This document shows, in pieces, positions 16,935-24,458 of a stretch of DNA of 58,178 nt; the stretch's first letter is position 1; every line of letters starts with the position of its first letter. The stretch is from Stutzerimonas stutzeri SDM-LAC (GTDB taxonomy: Bacteria > Pseudomonadota > Gammaproteobacteria > Pseudomonadales > Pseudomonadaceae): the NCBI RefSeq assembly GCF_000235745.1, contig NZ_AGSX01000171.1:1-58178 (forward strand), read 5' to 3'. The translations under genes and the position numbers were made by a program. A model generated the notes under the pieces. That model ran no database searches. It was not told where the DNA came from and saw nothing but the letters and a program-made list of their open reading frames with translations.

Positions 16935-17904
16935 GGAAACGCCGCCCACTTCGTGCCAGATAAGCACCGACCAACAGCCACAATACAGCGCCGACGGCGT
17001 ATTTGACTGCGGCTGGCGGGTAGGTCATCGACGACCAGTACGCCTCGATAAAGGCTGCGATCAAGAGAAACAGCGTGGCTCCTGCAATCAGCCTCACTGC
17101 CGTAGCGGCAGCCAGGCGCAATGCCTCGCTGCGTGTTCGACGGCCGGGTGACACAAGAGCGGCACCCAGTTTCAACCCGGCTGCGCCCGCCAGGGTGATC
17201 GCCGTCAGTTCAAACGCGCCATGACCGATGACGAATGACCAGAACGGCTGATCGTAGCCGATGCCGGTCAGGTGGCCGGCAATGGCGCCGATGATCAAAC
17301 CGTTGAACAACAGGTAAAACAGGCTGCCAAGGCCGAAGAGCAGGCCGCCAGCAAAGGTCTGGAAGGCGATGCCGATGTTATGCATCACGTAGTAACCGAA
17401 CATCACCCAGTCGTCAGCGGAACCACGCTCGCCAAAGCGGCCGAGACGACTGGCGTCAGGGTCGTACATGGCTTCCATCTCTGCGACCTGCTCCGGGCTG
17501 ATAAGGCTGTAGACCAACTCCGGAAAGGCCAGCACCAGCGCAGCCATCCCCAGCAGGCTAAGGTAGAAAATCAGACTCGCGGCTGCCAGATATCGCCACT
17601 CTGTGCGAACGAGTCTGGCAAAACCGCCAAGAAAGAAGCCGAGCAGGCGACCACCCAGCGGGCTTCGGTGGCGATAGAACTGATGATGCCCGCGTTGAAC
17701 CAGCAACTGCAGGCGCTCGACGAAGCGCATGCTGTAACCGCGCGACTGTGCCAGTGCCAGTTGCTGACAGAGCCGTCGATAAGCAGCCGGAAAGCCAGCG
17801 ACGCTGCCGGGCGCCGGGGTTTTGCCGCGTTCCAGCGCTGCGAGCATGTCCTCGAATGCCTGCCATTCGGTCTGGTGCCGGGCTTCGAACTGGCTTTGCT
17901 TCAT
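16921..17904 (-). CDS. SpoIIM-like (stage II sporulation protein M family) membrane protein
   Basis: A 327-residue polytopic protein of the SpoIIM/DUF95 family. The first 100 residues are cytoplasmic and helical; five or six membrane segments follow, including YLAAASLIFYLSLLGMAALVLAF and the family core around HNIGIAFQTFAGGLLFGLGS and GHGAFELTAI. In non-sporulating bacteria these proteins have nothing to do with spores and travel with RDD and MoxR genes, as here. It starts within the RDD stop (4-bp overlap). The likely role is a membrane subunit of the MoxR-linked complex, which is inference from gene order. Confidence 0.8.
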   Translation of the reverse strand: MKQSQFEARHQTEWQAFEDMLAALERGKTPAPGSVAGFPAAYRRLCQQLALAQSRGYSMRFVERLQLLVQRGHHQFYRHRSPLGGRLLGFFLGGFARLVRTEWRYLAAASLIFYLSLLGMAALVLAFPELVYSLISPEQVAEMEAMYDPDASRLGRFGERGSADDWVMFGYYVMHNIGIAFQTFAGGLLFGLGSLFYLLFNGLIIGAIAGHLTGIGYDQPFWSFVIGHGAFELTAITLAGAAGLKLGAALVSPGRRTRSEALRLAAATAVRLIAGATLFLLIAAFIEAYWSSMTYPPAAVKYAVGAVLWLLVGAYLARSGRRFHAPE

Positions 17905-18608
17905 ACCGGACCCACCAGGCTTCGCGCGATGCCGTGGATTCGGGCTTCCGCGTGTGCGGGTTCGATCTGCAGCGGTTCGGCCAGGATCGAGGCCAGCTCA
18001 AGGCGTCTCGGCGCAGAGAGTGTCGAATGGCGCTCTGCAAAGGTGATCAAGGCATGTTGCTCAGCCAGGGTCAGGGCCAGTGGGGACGCTACTGCGTCGG
18101 CTGCTGGAAGTGCTGGCGCGTTGACGTTGCGCTCGCGGTACACCACCAGCGTACCCGCGGCGAGGTCGCCCAGGCGTTTGAACGAGGGGTGCCAGAGGCA
18201 GCAGAGGGCGCCGAGGAAATAGCCGAACGGCAGCATGTCGACGAAACGCAACAGATTGCGTGTCAGGGACGAGGCCCAGCCGACCGGCGTGCCGTCATCA
18301 TGAATGACGCGCAGTCCCAGCCATTGTTTGCCGGGAGTGCGTCCCTGGTTCAGCACTTCGAACAGCACCATGTACCACCACTGCACCAGAAACAGCAGCA
18401 GTGCACCAACACCCATGCCAAATTTGCCCAACAGGGCGAATGCAAATCCCAACGCCGCCAGTATTGCGCCCCGTATCAGCAGATCCAGTGCAAACGCCAA
18501 AGCGCGAGGGACCAGGCCGGCTGGATGGAGCAGCAAATCGATGCCTTCCGGTGTTTCGACGCGGTGCGTGTTATCCAGCAAGGCAGTGGCTGAAGGGGCG
18601 GATGGCAC
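17901..18608 (-). CDS. RDD family membrane protein
   Basis: A 235-residue protein with the RDD pattern: VPRALAFALDLLIRGAILAAL near residues 33-53 (Arg and Asp in the first helix), a second hydrophobic segment, then GRTPGKQWLGLRVIHDDGTPVGWASSLTRNLLRFVD (about 106-141), which is the family's most conserved stretch. It has three or four membrane helices. The predicted start is GTG at 18608 with a weak ribosome binding site, so the N-terminus is uncertain. It is the first gene of the minus-strand MoxR cluster and divergent from sbcB. RDD proteins are suspected transporters or regulators; no function can be assigned. Confidence 0.8.
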   Translation of the reverse strand: MPSAPSATALLDNTHRVETPEGIDLLLHPAGLVPRALAFALDLLIRGAILAALGFAFALLGKFGMGVGALLLFLVQWWYMVLFEVLNQGRTPGKQWLGLRVIHDDGTPVGWASSLTRNLLRFVDMLPFGYFLGALCCLWHPSFKRLGDLAAGTLVVYRERNVNAPALPAADAVASPLALTLAEQHALITFAERHSTLSAPRRLELASILAEPLQIEPAHAEARIHGIARSLVGPV

Positions 18609-18858
18609 GGCTCTGGCTCGCTAATCGGGGACTGGATGCTATGCGCACATTGCGCCTCAGGCAACGGCGATAGCCGTGCCAGGCGAATGAAACCACCGAA
18701 TGGCGCCCTCAGCCATAACCGGCTTGGCAGTTCTGATTGATAGGCGGGTTGATTGCTCACGCCGGCGTTGCAACTCCACTCGAACAGAGGTGCCGACCAT
18801 TCGTTAAGGGTGGGGCTGGCGCGCTAGACTGGCGGCGACAATCGAGAAGGAAGCTCCC

Positions 18859-20283
18859 TTGACCTCCAGCATCTTCTGGTATGACTTCGAAACAACTGGC
18901 ATCTCGCCTCGCTGTGATCGGCCTGTGCAAGTGGCTGGCATCCGCACCAACGAAGCGTTGGAGGAAATAGGCGAGCCGCTGAATATCTATTGTCGTCTGA
19001 GCGATGACATCCTTCCGCACCCCGCTGCGTGCCTGGTCACTGGCATAACGCCTGCCACGCTAGCGGAAAAAGGACTATGCGAGACTGAGTTCGTGGCTCG
19101 GCTTCATCATGAGCTGGCGGTGCCTGGCACCTGTGGCGCGGGGTACAACAGCCTTCGTTTCGATGATGAGGTGCTGCGCTATAGCCTCTACCGCAACTTC
19201 TTCGATCCCTATGCGCGTGAATGGCAGGGCGGCAACAGTCGCTGGGACCTCATTGACCTGGTTCGTACCGCCTATGCGTTGCGTCCGGAAGGCATCGTCT
19301 GGCCGGAAGAGGAGGGGCGAGTCACCTTGAAGCTGGAGCGCCTCAGTGCGGCTAACGGGCTCGAACACGAGAGTGCTCACGATGCACTGTCAGACGTGCG
19401 GGCAACGATTGCCCTGGCTCGACTGATACGCGCGCGACAACCGCGGCTTTATGACTATCTCTACAAGCTACGGCGTAAACATGCGGTGGTCGAACAGGTC
19501 CAACTGCTTAAACCGATGGTGCATGTATCCGGTCGGTTTTCCGCGGCGCGACATTTTCTATCGGTGGTACTGCCGCTGGCCTGGCATCCTCGTAACCGTA
19601 ATGCACTGATCGTCTGCGACCTGAGTGCCGACTGTACGCCGCTGTGGGAAGAACAGGTCGAGACCATTCGCGAACGGCTCTATACCCGCCGGGAAGACTT
19701 GGGCGAGAAACTTCCGATTCCCTTGAAGCTCGTGCACATGAACCGCTGCCCAGTGCTGGCGCCCATGAGCGTGCTGCGCCCGTCAGATATCGGGCGACTG
19801 GGACTGGATATTCAATGTTGTGAGTCGAGAGCTGCCGAATTACGCGGCCGCGAACCTGAATGGCGGTGGAAGCTTGCCGACATCTACCAAGAGGAAGCGT
19901 TTGCGGGTTCGCCCGATCCTGAACAGCAGTTGTATGACGGTTTCTTCAATGAACGTGACCGACGATTGTGTGAGCAGGTACGAAACGCTCCGCCGCTTGC
20001 CGCCGACACCGCACTGCCGTTTGATGACTTGCGCTTGCCTGAACTGCTTTTCCGCTATCGCGCGCGTAACTTCCCCGAATGCTTATCGGCCGCCGAAACC
20101 CAGCAATGGCAGACGTTCTGCAGGCAGCGCTTGATGACGCCCGAATACGGTGCGCCGAATACCTTGGAGCAGTTTGAACAAACCGTGCAGGCTTTATTGC
20201 CCTCAGCTACGCCCGAACAAGCACGTCTGCTGCAGCAATGGTCAATACATGCTCGCGGCTTGCGTGAGCGTTACATGCGGTGA
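18859..20283 (+). CDS. sbcB: exodeoxyribonuclease I
   Basis: A 474-residue ExoI, a 3'-5' single-strand DNA exonuclease of the DEDD family that works in recombination and mismatch repair. Catalytic residues line up with the E. coli enzyme: Asp9 and Glu11 in WYDFETTG, Asp102 in SLRFDDEVL, His174 and Asp179 in HDALSDV. The SH3-like and helical C-terminal domains are present and the length is normal. The start is a TTG at 18859 with AGAAGGAAG upstream; an ATG start would cut the first catalytic strand. Convergent with mvaT. Confidence 0.95.
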   Translation: MTSSIFWYDFETTGISPRCDRPVQVAGIRTNEALEEIGEPLNIYCRLSDDILPHPAACLVTGITPATLAEKGLCETEFVARLHHELAVPGTCGAGYNSLRFDDEVLRYSLYRNFFDPYAREWQGGNSRWDLIDLVRTAYALRPEGIVWPEEEGRVTLKLERLSAANGLEHESAHDALSDVRATIALARLIRARQPRLYDYLYKLRRKHAVVEQVQLLKPMVHVSGRFSAARHFLSVVLPLAWHPRNRNALIVCDLSADCTPLWEEQVETIRERLYTRREDLGEKLPIPLKLVHMNRCPVLAPMSVLRPSDIGRLGLDIQCCESRAAELRGREPEWRWKLADIYQEEAFAGSPDPEQQLYDGFFNERDRRLCEQVRNAPPLAADTALPFDDLRLPELLFRYRARNFPECLSAAETQQWQTFCRQRLMTPEYGAPNTLEQFEQTVQALLPSATPEQARLLQQWSIHARGLRERYMR

Positions 20284-20301
20284 TGATTGCTTGGTCATGG
20301 A

Positions 20302-20345
20302 ACAAAAAAGCCATCTAACGCAGCGTAACTGCGTCAGATGGCTTT
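20302..20345 (-). terminator. mvaT terminator between convergent sbcB and mvaT
   Basis: AAAGCCATCTAACGCAG pairs with CTGCGTCAGATGGCTTT (one mismatch) around a five-base loop. The minus-strand side runs into a T tract (TTTTTTGTT), so it ends mvaT. The plus side has only TTT and may partly end sbcB. Confidence 0.85.
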
Positions 20346-20362
20346 GGGTACGGCGTTGAAAC

Positions 20363-20740
20363 TTAGCCCAACAAGGTGGCCCAGCTTTCAACCTCGTCGG
20401 AACCCCATTGTGCTTTCCACTCTTTCAACGTTTTGTGATTGCCACCTTTGGTTTCAATCACTTCACCGTTGTGAGGGTTCTTGTACTGCTTGACGCGCCG
20501 GGCGCGCTTGGTCGCGGTGGGTGCTTTGGATGCACGCAGTGGCTTGTTGCTGCGGGCATCGGGGTCGAGCAGAGCGATAATGTCGCGAAGGGACTTCTGG
20601 TATTCGCCCATCAGTTCGCGCAGTTTGCCTTCAAACTCGAGTTCCTTTTTCAGCTTGTCATCTGCTGACAAGGATTTCAGGCGCTCCTGTAGTTCCTTGA
20701 TAGCTTCTTCAGTGGCGCGGTATTCATTGATCAGCGACAT
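20363..20740 (-). CDS. mvaT: H-NS-like transcriptional silencer MvaT
   Basis: A 125-residue MvaT, the Pseudomonas functional counterpart of H-NS that coats AT-rich DNA and silences foreign genes. The N-terminal coiled coil (MSLINEYRATEEAIKEL to about residue 60) drives oligomerisation. The C-terminal domain (KQYKNPHNGEVIETKGG, then LKEWKAQWG) binds the minor groove. I take MSLINEY (20740) as start because AAGGAAG lies just upstream; a longer frame to 20803 has no support. It is single-gene with its own terminator and a 448-bp upstream region. Confidence 0.97.
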   Translation of the reverse strand: MSLINEYRATEEAIKELQERLKSLSADDKLKKELEFEGKLRELMGEYQKSLRDIIALLDPDARSNKPLRASKAPTATKRARRVKQYKNPHNGEVIETKGGNHKTLKEWKAQWGSDEVESWATLLG

Positions 20741-21188
20741 GTCACTTCCTTGGTATAGGTTTGAACGCAAGTGACAGCAATCATAGACAGCTGCCGCGGA
20801 CAAGTAAATGTTGCTTTGGGTAAAGTTTGCTCACTTTGTTTCATCTTTGTGTATGGCGTGCGAGGTGCGCTAGTTAAACCAGGCATCGGTGAAGTACTGC
20901 ACATAAAAGAAGGTTGCGGCGGCTACGTCACGCTTATTTACCCTGCCCGGGTGCTTGGCAATCCGCTTCAGTGTTGCGTTCCTCTGCCCGTTGATGCCGC
21001 GCCGGACAACTTATCCCTTCGGCTATTGCGGTTTTAATCATGATCTTCGTGCAATCGAATTCGTCCCGGGCTGCGAGTGGCAACCAGTACAAGGGCATGC
21101 TGTGGTGCGGGTTGAATAATATGGTGGCGGTTTTCTTCGCTGGGCTAGAATGCCGCGTCTTTATGGGTAAGCCGGAGTTAACTTAAAA
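20741..21188. other. long intergenic region between divergent mvaT and purU
   Basis: 448 bp without a credible gene. It holds the two divergent promoters. The part nearest mvaT (about 20800-20870) is unusually T/A-rich for this window (for example AAAGTTTGCTCACTTTG, TTTCATCTTTGTG), which is the kind of DNA MvaT binds, so autoregulation is plausible. Near purU, GGGCTAGAATGCCGCG (21142-21157) contains a TAGAAT -10-like box about 40 bp before the gene. No good -35 is seen at standard spacing. Confidence 0.5.
21146..21151 (+). promoter_or_regulatory. probable -10 element of purU
   Basis: TAGAAT in the context GGGCTAGAATGCCGCG. The same GGCTAGAATNCGCGG-type context appears before purL at 39782. 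No convincing -35 hexamer at 16-18 bp. Confidence 0.4.
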
Positions 21189-22040
21189 ATGCGCACTTTC
21201 AGGCTGGTTATCGCCTGTCCCGACGGCGTCGGCATTGTGGCCAAGGTCGGCAATTTCCTGGCGACCTACAATGGCTGGATCACCGAAGCCAATCACCATT
21301 CCGATCATCAGAGTGGCTGGTTCTTCATGCGGCATGAGATCCGGGCCGACTCGCTGCCTTTTGATCTCGATGGCTTTCGCCAGGCGTTCGCGCCAATCGC
21401 TCGCGAGTTTGCCATGGAATGGCGCATCACCGACTCTGCCCAGCGCAAGCGGGTAGTGCTGATGGCCAGCCGCGAGTCGCACTGCCTCGCCGATCTGCTG
21501 CATCGTTGGCACAGTGGGGAACTGGATTGCGACATTCCTTGCGTAATCTCCAACCACGACGATCTGCGCAGCATGGTCGAGTGGCACGGCATTCCGTATT
21601 TCCATGTGCCCGTCCAGTCGGGACGCAAGGAAGAGGCGTTTGCCGAAGTGTCGCGCCTGGTTCGCGAGCAGCGGGCCGATGCAATCGTATTGGCGCGCTA
21701 CATGCAAATTCTGCCGGCTGAGCTATGCGAGGAATATGCGCAACGGGTAATCAATATCCATCACAGCTTTCTGCCGTCATTCGTCGGTGCAAAGCCCTAC
21801 CATCAGGCCTCGCTGCGGGGAGTCAAACTTATTGGTGCGACCTGTCACTATGTAACCGAAGAGCTCGATGCCGGGCCGATAATCGAGCAAGACGTGGTGC
21901 GCGTCAGCCACAGAGACAGCATTGAGGACATGGTCCGGCTGGGCAAGGATGTGGAAAAGATGGTGTTGTCCCGTGGTTTGCGCTATCACCTGGAAGAGAG
22001 AGTGCTGGTGCATAGCAACAAAACACTGGTATTCAACTGA
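21189..22040 (+). CDS. purU: formyltetrahydrofolate deformylase
   Basis: A 283-residue PurU, hydrolysing 10-formyl-THF to THF and formate, which balances one-carbon pools and can feed formate to PurT. The N-terminal ACT domain (about residues 1-80, MRTFRLVIACPDGVGIVAKV) is the usual sensor. The formyltransferase-type catalytic domain (about 86-265) shows Asn189, His191 and His192 in VINIHHSFLPSFVGA and Asp227 in EELDAGPIIEQ. Length is normal. It is preceded by GGAG and followed by a small gene that may be co-transcribed. Confidence 0.95.
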   Translation: MRTFRLVIACPDGVGIVAKVGNFLATYNGWITEANHHSDHQSGWFFMRHEIRADSLPFDLDGFRQAFAPIAREFAMEWRITDSAQRKRVVLMASRESHCLADLLHRWHSGELDCDIPCVISNHDDLRSMVEWHGIPYFHVPVQSGRKEEAFAEVSRLVREQRADAIVLARYMQILPAELCEEYAQRVINIHHSFLPSFVGAKPYHQASLRGVKLIGATCHYVTEELDAGPIIEQDVVRVSHRDSIEDMVRLGKDVEKMVLSRGLRYHLEERVLVHSNKTLVFN

Positions 22041-22067
22041 TCCATCGCTATCGGCGCGGGAGGTGAA

Positions 22068-22295
22068 ATGAGCAACCCACTGGACAAGGCTGGCGCGAAA
22101 GCGCCACCGATCATCGGTAGCGGTTGTACTCAACGCTACGATCCGGAGCGGCTGGGGCCAACGCTGGGCACTGACTTTCCGGGTGCTGAAGCGCTCTGGA
22201 AACGTCACCTTGATGCGTTCGATAGCATTGTCGACGGCAGCGTAAGTGGCGATGCCGCCACTACTCAAGCCAGCAGCGCGAGACCGGCTGACTGA
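22068..22295 (+). CDS. small hypothetical protein
   Basis: A 75-residue protein that I do not recognise. A very good ribosome binding site (GGGAGGTG) precedes the ATG, and it sits 27 bp after purU in the same direction, so it is likely real and co-transcribed. No membrane segment or signal peptide. It has a single cysteine (residue 20, IGSGCTQRYDPERLG) followed by a helix-prone stretch (GAEALWKRHLDAFDSIVDG) and a disordered Ala/Ser/Thr tail. No function can be proposed. Confidence 0.65.
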   Translation: MSNPLDKAGAKAPPIIGSGCTQRYDPERLGPTLGTDFPGAEALWKRHLDAFDSIVDGSVSGDAATTQASSARPAD

Positions 22296-22333
22296 CATTG
22301 CGGAACAATCCATTGTTCAGTTCGAGGCCTGCG

Positions 22334-23800
22334 ATGAAACAGACCGATTGCCTGTTACTGGGCGCTGACACGACGGGCGAGGCCAACGTACACCCGCTGC
22401 ATCTAGCCAACCGTCACGGTTTGATCGCCGGTGCCACCGGCACCGGAAAAACCGTGACCTTGCAGCGCCTCGCCGAGCAATTCAGCGATGCTGGCGTCGC
22501 TGTTTTCGCAGCAGATATCAAAGGCGATTTATGTGGCCTGGGCGCCGCTGGCGATCCGCAAGGAAAGATCGCCGAGCGGATCGCCAGCATGCCCTGGCTC
22601 GATCATAGACCCCAGGCCTATCCGGTGATTTTGTGGGACGTGCACGGCGTAAGCGGCCATCCGCTCAGAACCACGCTGACAGAGATGGGGCCATTGTTGC
22701 TGGGCAACCTGTTGGAGCTAAGCGATAGCCAGCAGGCGGCGCTCTATGCAGCATTCAAGGTGGCCGATCGCGAAGCGCTGCTGCTGCTCGATCTAAAAGA
22801 TCTCAAGTCCCTACTTGCTCATCTGAAACAGCATCCGGAGGTGCTTGGTGAAGATGCGGCCTTGTTAACGAGCGCATCGTCCCAGGCGCTGTTACGGCGG
22901 CTGGCAACACTGGAGCAACAGGGGGCCGAGGCGCTGTTTGGTGAGCCGGCGCTCGCGCTCGAAGACATTCTGCAGCCCGCGAGCGACGGGCGCGGACGAA
23001 TTCATCTACTCGACGCCAGCCAGCTCGTCCATCAGGCCCCCAAAGTCTATGCAACCTTTTTGCTGTGGCTGTTGGCTGAGTTGTTCGAACAGCTCCCCGA
23101 GCGCGGTGATGCCGATCGACCGCTGCTCGCGCTGTTCTTTGACGAAGCGCATCTGCTGTTCAACGACACCCCGAAGGCCTTGCAGGACAGATTGCTGCAG
23201 GTGGTCAGGCTGATTCGCTCGAAGGGCGTTGGCGTCTATTTCGTCACTCAGAGCCCAACGGATCTGCCAGATGATGTGCTGGCTCAGTTGGGTCTGCGCG
23301 TGCAGCACGGGCTCAGGGCCTATACGGTCAAGGAACAGAAAGCGCTGCGAGCGGTGGCGGAGGGTTTTCGCGCTAACCCGGCTTTTTCGTCACTGGACAC
23401 CTTGTCCGGTCTAGGAACCGGTGAAGCGCTGGTCGGTGGTCTTGAGGACAAAGGTACGCCGTCGATGGCTCAGCGTGTTGCCGTCGCACCCCCTCAGTCG
23501 CGCATCGGGCCGCTAACCGAGCGCGAGAGACAGGACCTGATCGCCAGTTCGCCGCTGAGAGGTCGTTACGACAGGCCGGTCGATCGTGAGTCTGCCTACG
23601 AAATATTGCTCGAACGGGCCAAGCAGGCATCCGAGAGCCAGCCACAAGCGAAGGCTGCTGCATCAAAAAACGGTGTTACCGATGCGTTAGGTGATATGGC
23701 CGGGCAGGTATTCAAGAGCGCAATGCGCCAGGCTGCGACGCAGCTAGGCCGGCAATTGATGCGGGGCCTTCTGGGCTCTTTATTGGGGGGTAAACGCTGA
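22334..23800 (+). CDS. HerA-like ATPase of the DUF853 (YjgR) family
   Basis: A 488-residue P-loop ATPase. Walker A is GATGTGKT at residues 33-40, with a Walker B-like LALFFDEAHLLF near 262-273 and the FVTQSPTDLPDDVLAQLG segment typical of DUF853/HerA-like ATPases. The C-terminal tail (about 430-488) is Ala/Gln-rich and ends in a glycine- and leucine-rich helix. I chose ATG 22334 over the TTG at 22298 because KQTDCLLLGAD is the normal family beginning. DNA pumping is the role of true HerA, but the YjgR branch has no known function. Confidence 0.85.
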   Translation: MKQTDCLLLGADTTGEANVHPLHLANRHGLIAGATGTGKTVTLQRLAEQFSDAGVAVFAADIKGDLCGLGAAGDPQGKIAERIASMPWLDHRPQAYPVILWDVHGVSGHPLRTTLTEMGPLLLGNLLELSDSQQAALYAAFKVADREALLLLDLKDLKSLLAHLKQHPEVLGEDAALLTSASSQALLRRLATLEQQGAEALFGEPALALEDILQPASDGRGRIHLLDASQLVHQAPKVYATFLLWLLAELFEQLPERGDADRPLLALFFDEAHLLFNDTPKALQDRLLQVVRLIRSKGVGVYFVTQSPTDLPDDVLAQLGLRVQHGLRAYTVKEQKALRAVAEGFRANPAFSSLDTLSGLGTGEALVGGLEDKGTPSMAQRVAVAPPQSRIGPLTERERQDLIASSPLRGRYDRPVDRESAYEILLERAKQASESQPQAKAAASKNGVTDALGDMAGQVFKSAMRQAATQLGRQLMRGLLGSLLGGKR

Positions 23801-23871
23801 GCAGAATCAATCAGCTGTGACCGCTCAGTTTCTAGCCGCGATGCTCGCGGTGCGTATTTACCGTGCCGCGT

Positions 23872-24081
23872 TCACTTGGTCTCTGGAGCTTGTTCTGACA
23901 ACTCTTTCTCGATTTTCTGCAGTTCGGCCTTGAATACCTGATCGTGCACGGTCGGCTTTTTACGCCATGGCTTTCGCTCGGGATCGGGCTGCGCGGCATA
24001 GGTCGTTATTTCCCCACCGTAAACAGCCTGGAAACGGTTGGCTTGCTTTTCCAGTTCGGCACGTAGCTCTTCTTTTGTCAC
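23872..24081 (-). CDS. small conserved-looking hypothetical protein
   Basis: A 69-residue soluble, highly charged protein with GTG start at 24081 and AAGAGG about a dozen bases upstream. The first and last 20 residues are amphipathic helix-like (EELRAELEKQANRFQAVYGG and FKAELQKIEKELSEQ), joined by a Pro/Arg/Lys-rich middle (DPERKPWRKK). The composition and codon use are those of a real gene, and I believe similar short proteins occur in other Pseudomonas. Function unknown. Confidence 0.6.
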   Translation of the reverse strand: MTKEELRAELEKQANRFQAVYGGEITTYAAQPDPERKPWRKKPTVHDQVFKAELQKIEKELSEQAPETK

Positions 24082-24458
24082 GTCTTGTATTGCCTCTTAA
24101 TTAAATATCTATCAGCAGCGCGGCGCGCTAAGGGGGGCGAGTTTCTGGGCTCGAATGAGGCCCGGCTCGGGTTGGGTGTATATGCGATAGGAGGAGACAG
24201 TACTGCAAGCGGGCTTAGCTAAACAAGTGTGACGCTAAAACGAGTATTCGGTCCGGTGGCGAACTGTGGTGTCAGGGCGGGGTAGTTTGCCAGTGCGAAT
24301 TATCGCTTAAGCAAATGCTTGCTCGAGCTGTAACGATATTTTGGTGAGCAAAGCTTTGATCAGAGTAAAAGCCAGCAGCAGTACCTGGCGTTTGCAAACC
24401 ATCCATGAATAAAAAAACCGCGCCTGATTCGGCGCGGTTTTGTTTGCAATATGTAATT
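24082..24458. other. 377-bp region without a recognisable gene
   Basis: It lies upstream of the small gene at 23872 and downstream of algA. The part nearest 24090-24115 is AT-rich (TTAATTAAATATCTA) and could hold the promoter of the small gene. The part at 24411-24440 is the algA terminator. The rest (about 24120-24400) shows no ORF with coding character and no structure I can name. Confidence 0.5.
24411..24440 (-). terminator. algA terminator
   Basis: A 10-bp perfect stem AAACCGCGCC/GGCGCGGTTT with a six-base loop. On the minus strand the stem is followed by a run of T (TTTTTTTATTC). It starts 18 bp after the algA stop codon. It would work in both directions. Confidence 0.9.

Noticed and set aside
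16921-17904. SpoIIM similarity taken as a sign of sporulation
   Set aside because: Everything else is Pseudomonas-like; this family is common in non-sporulating bacteria beside MoxR genes.
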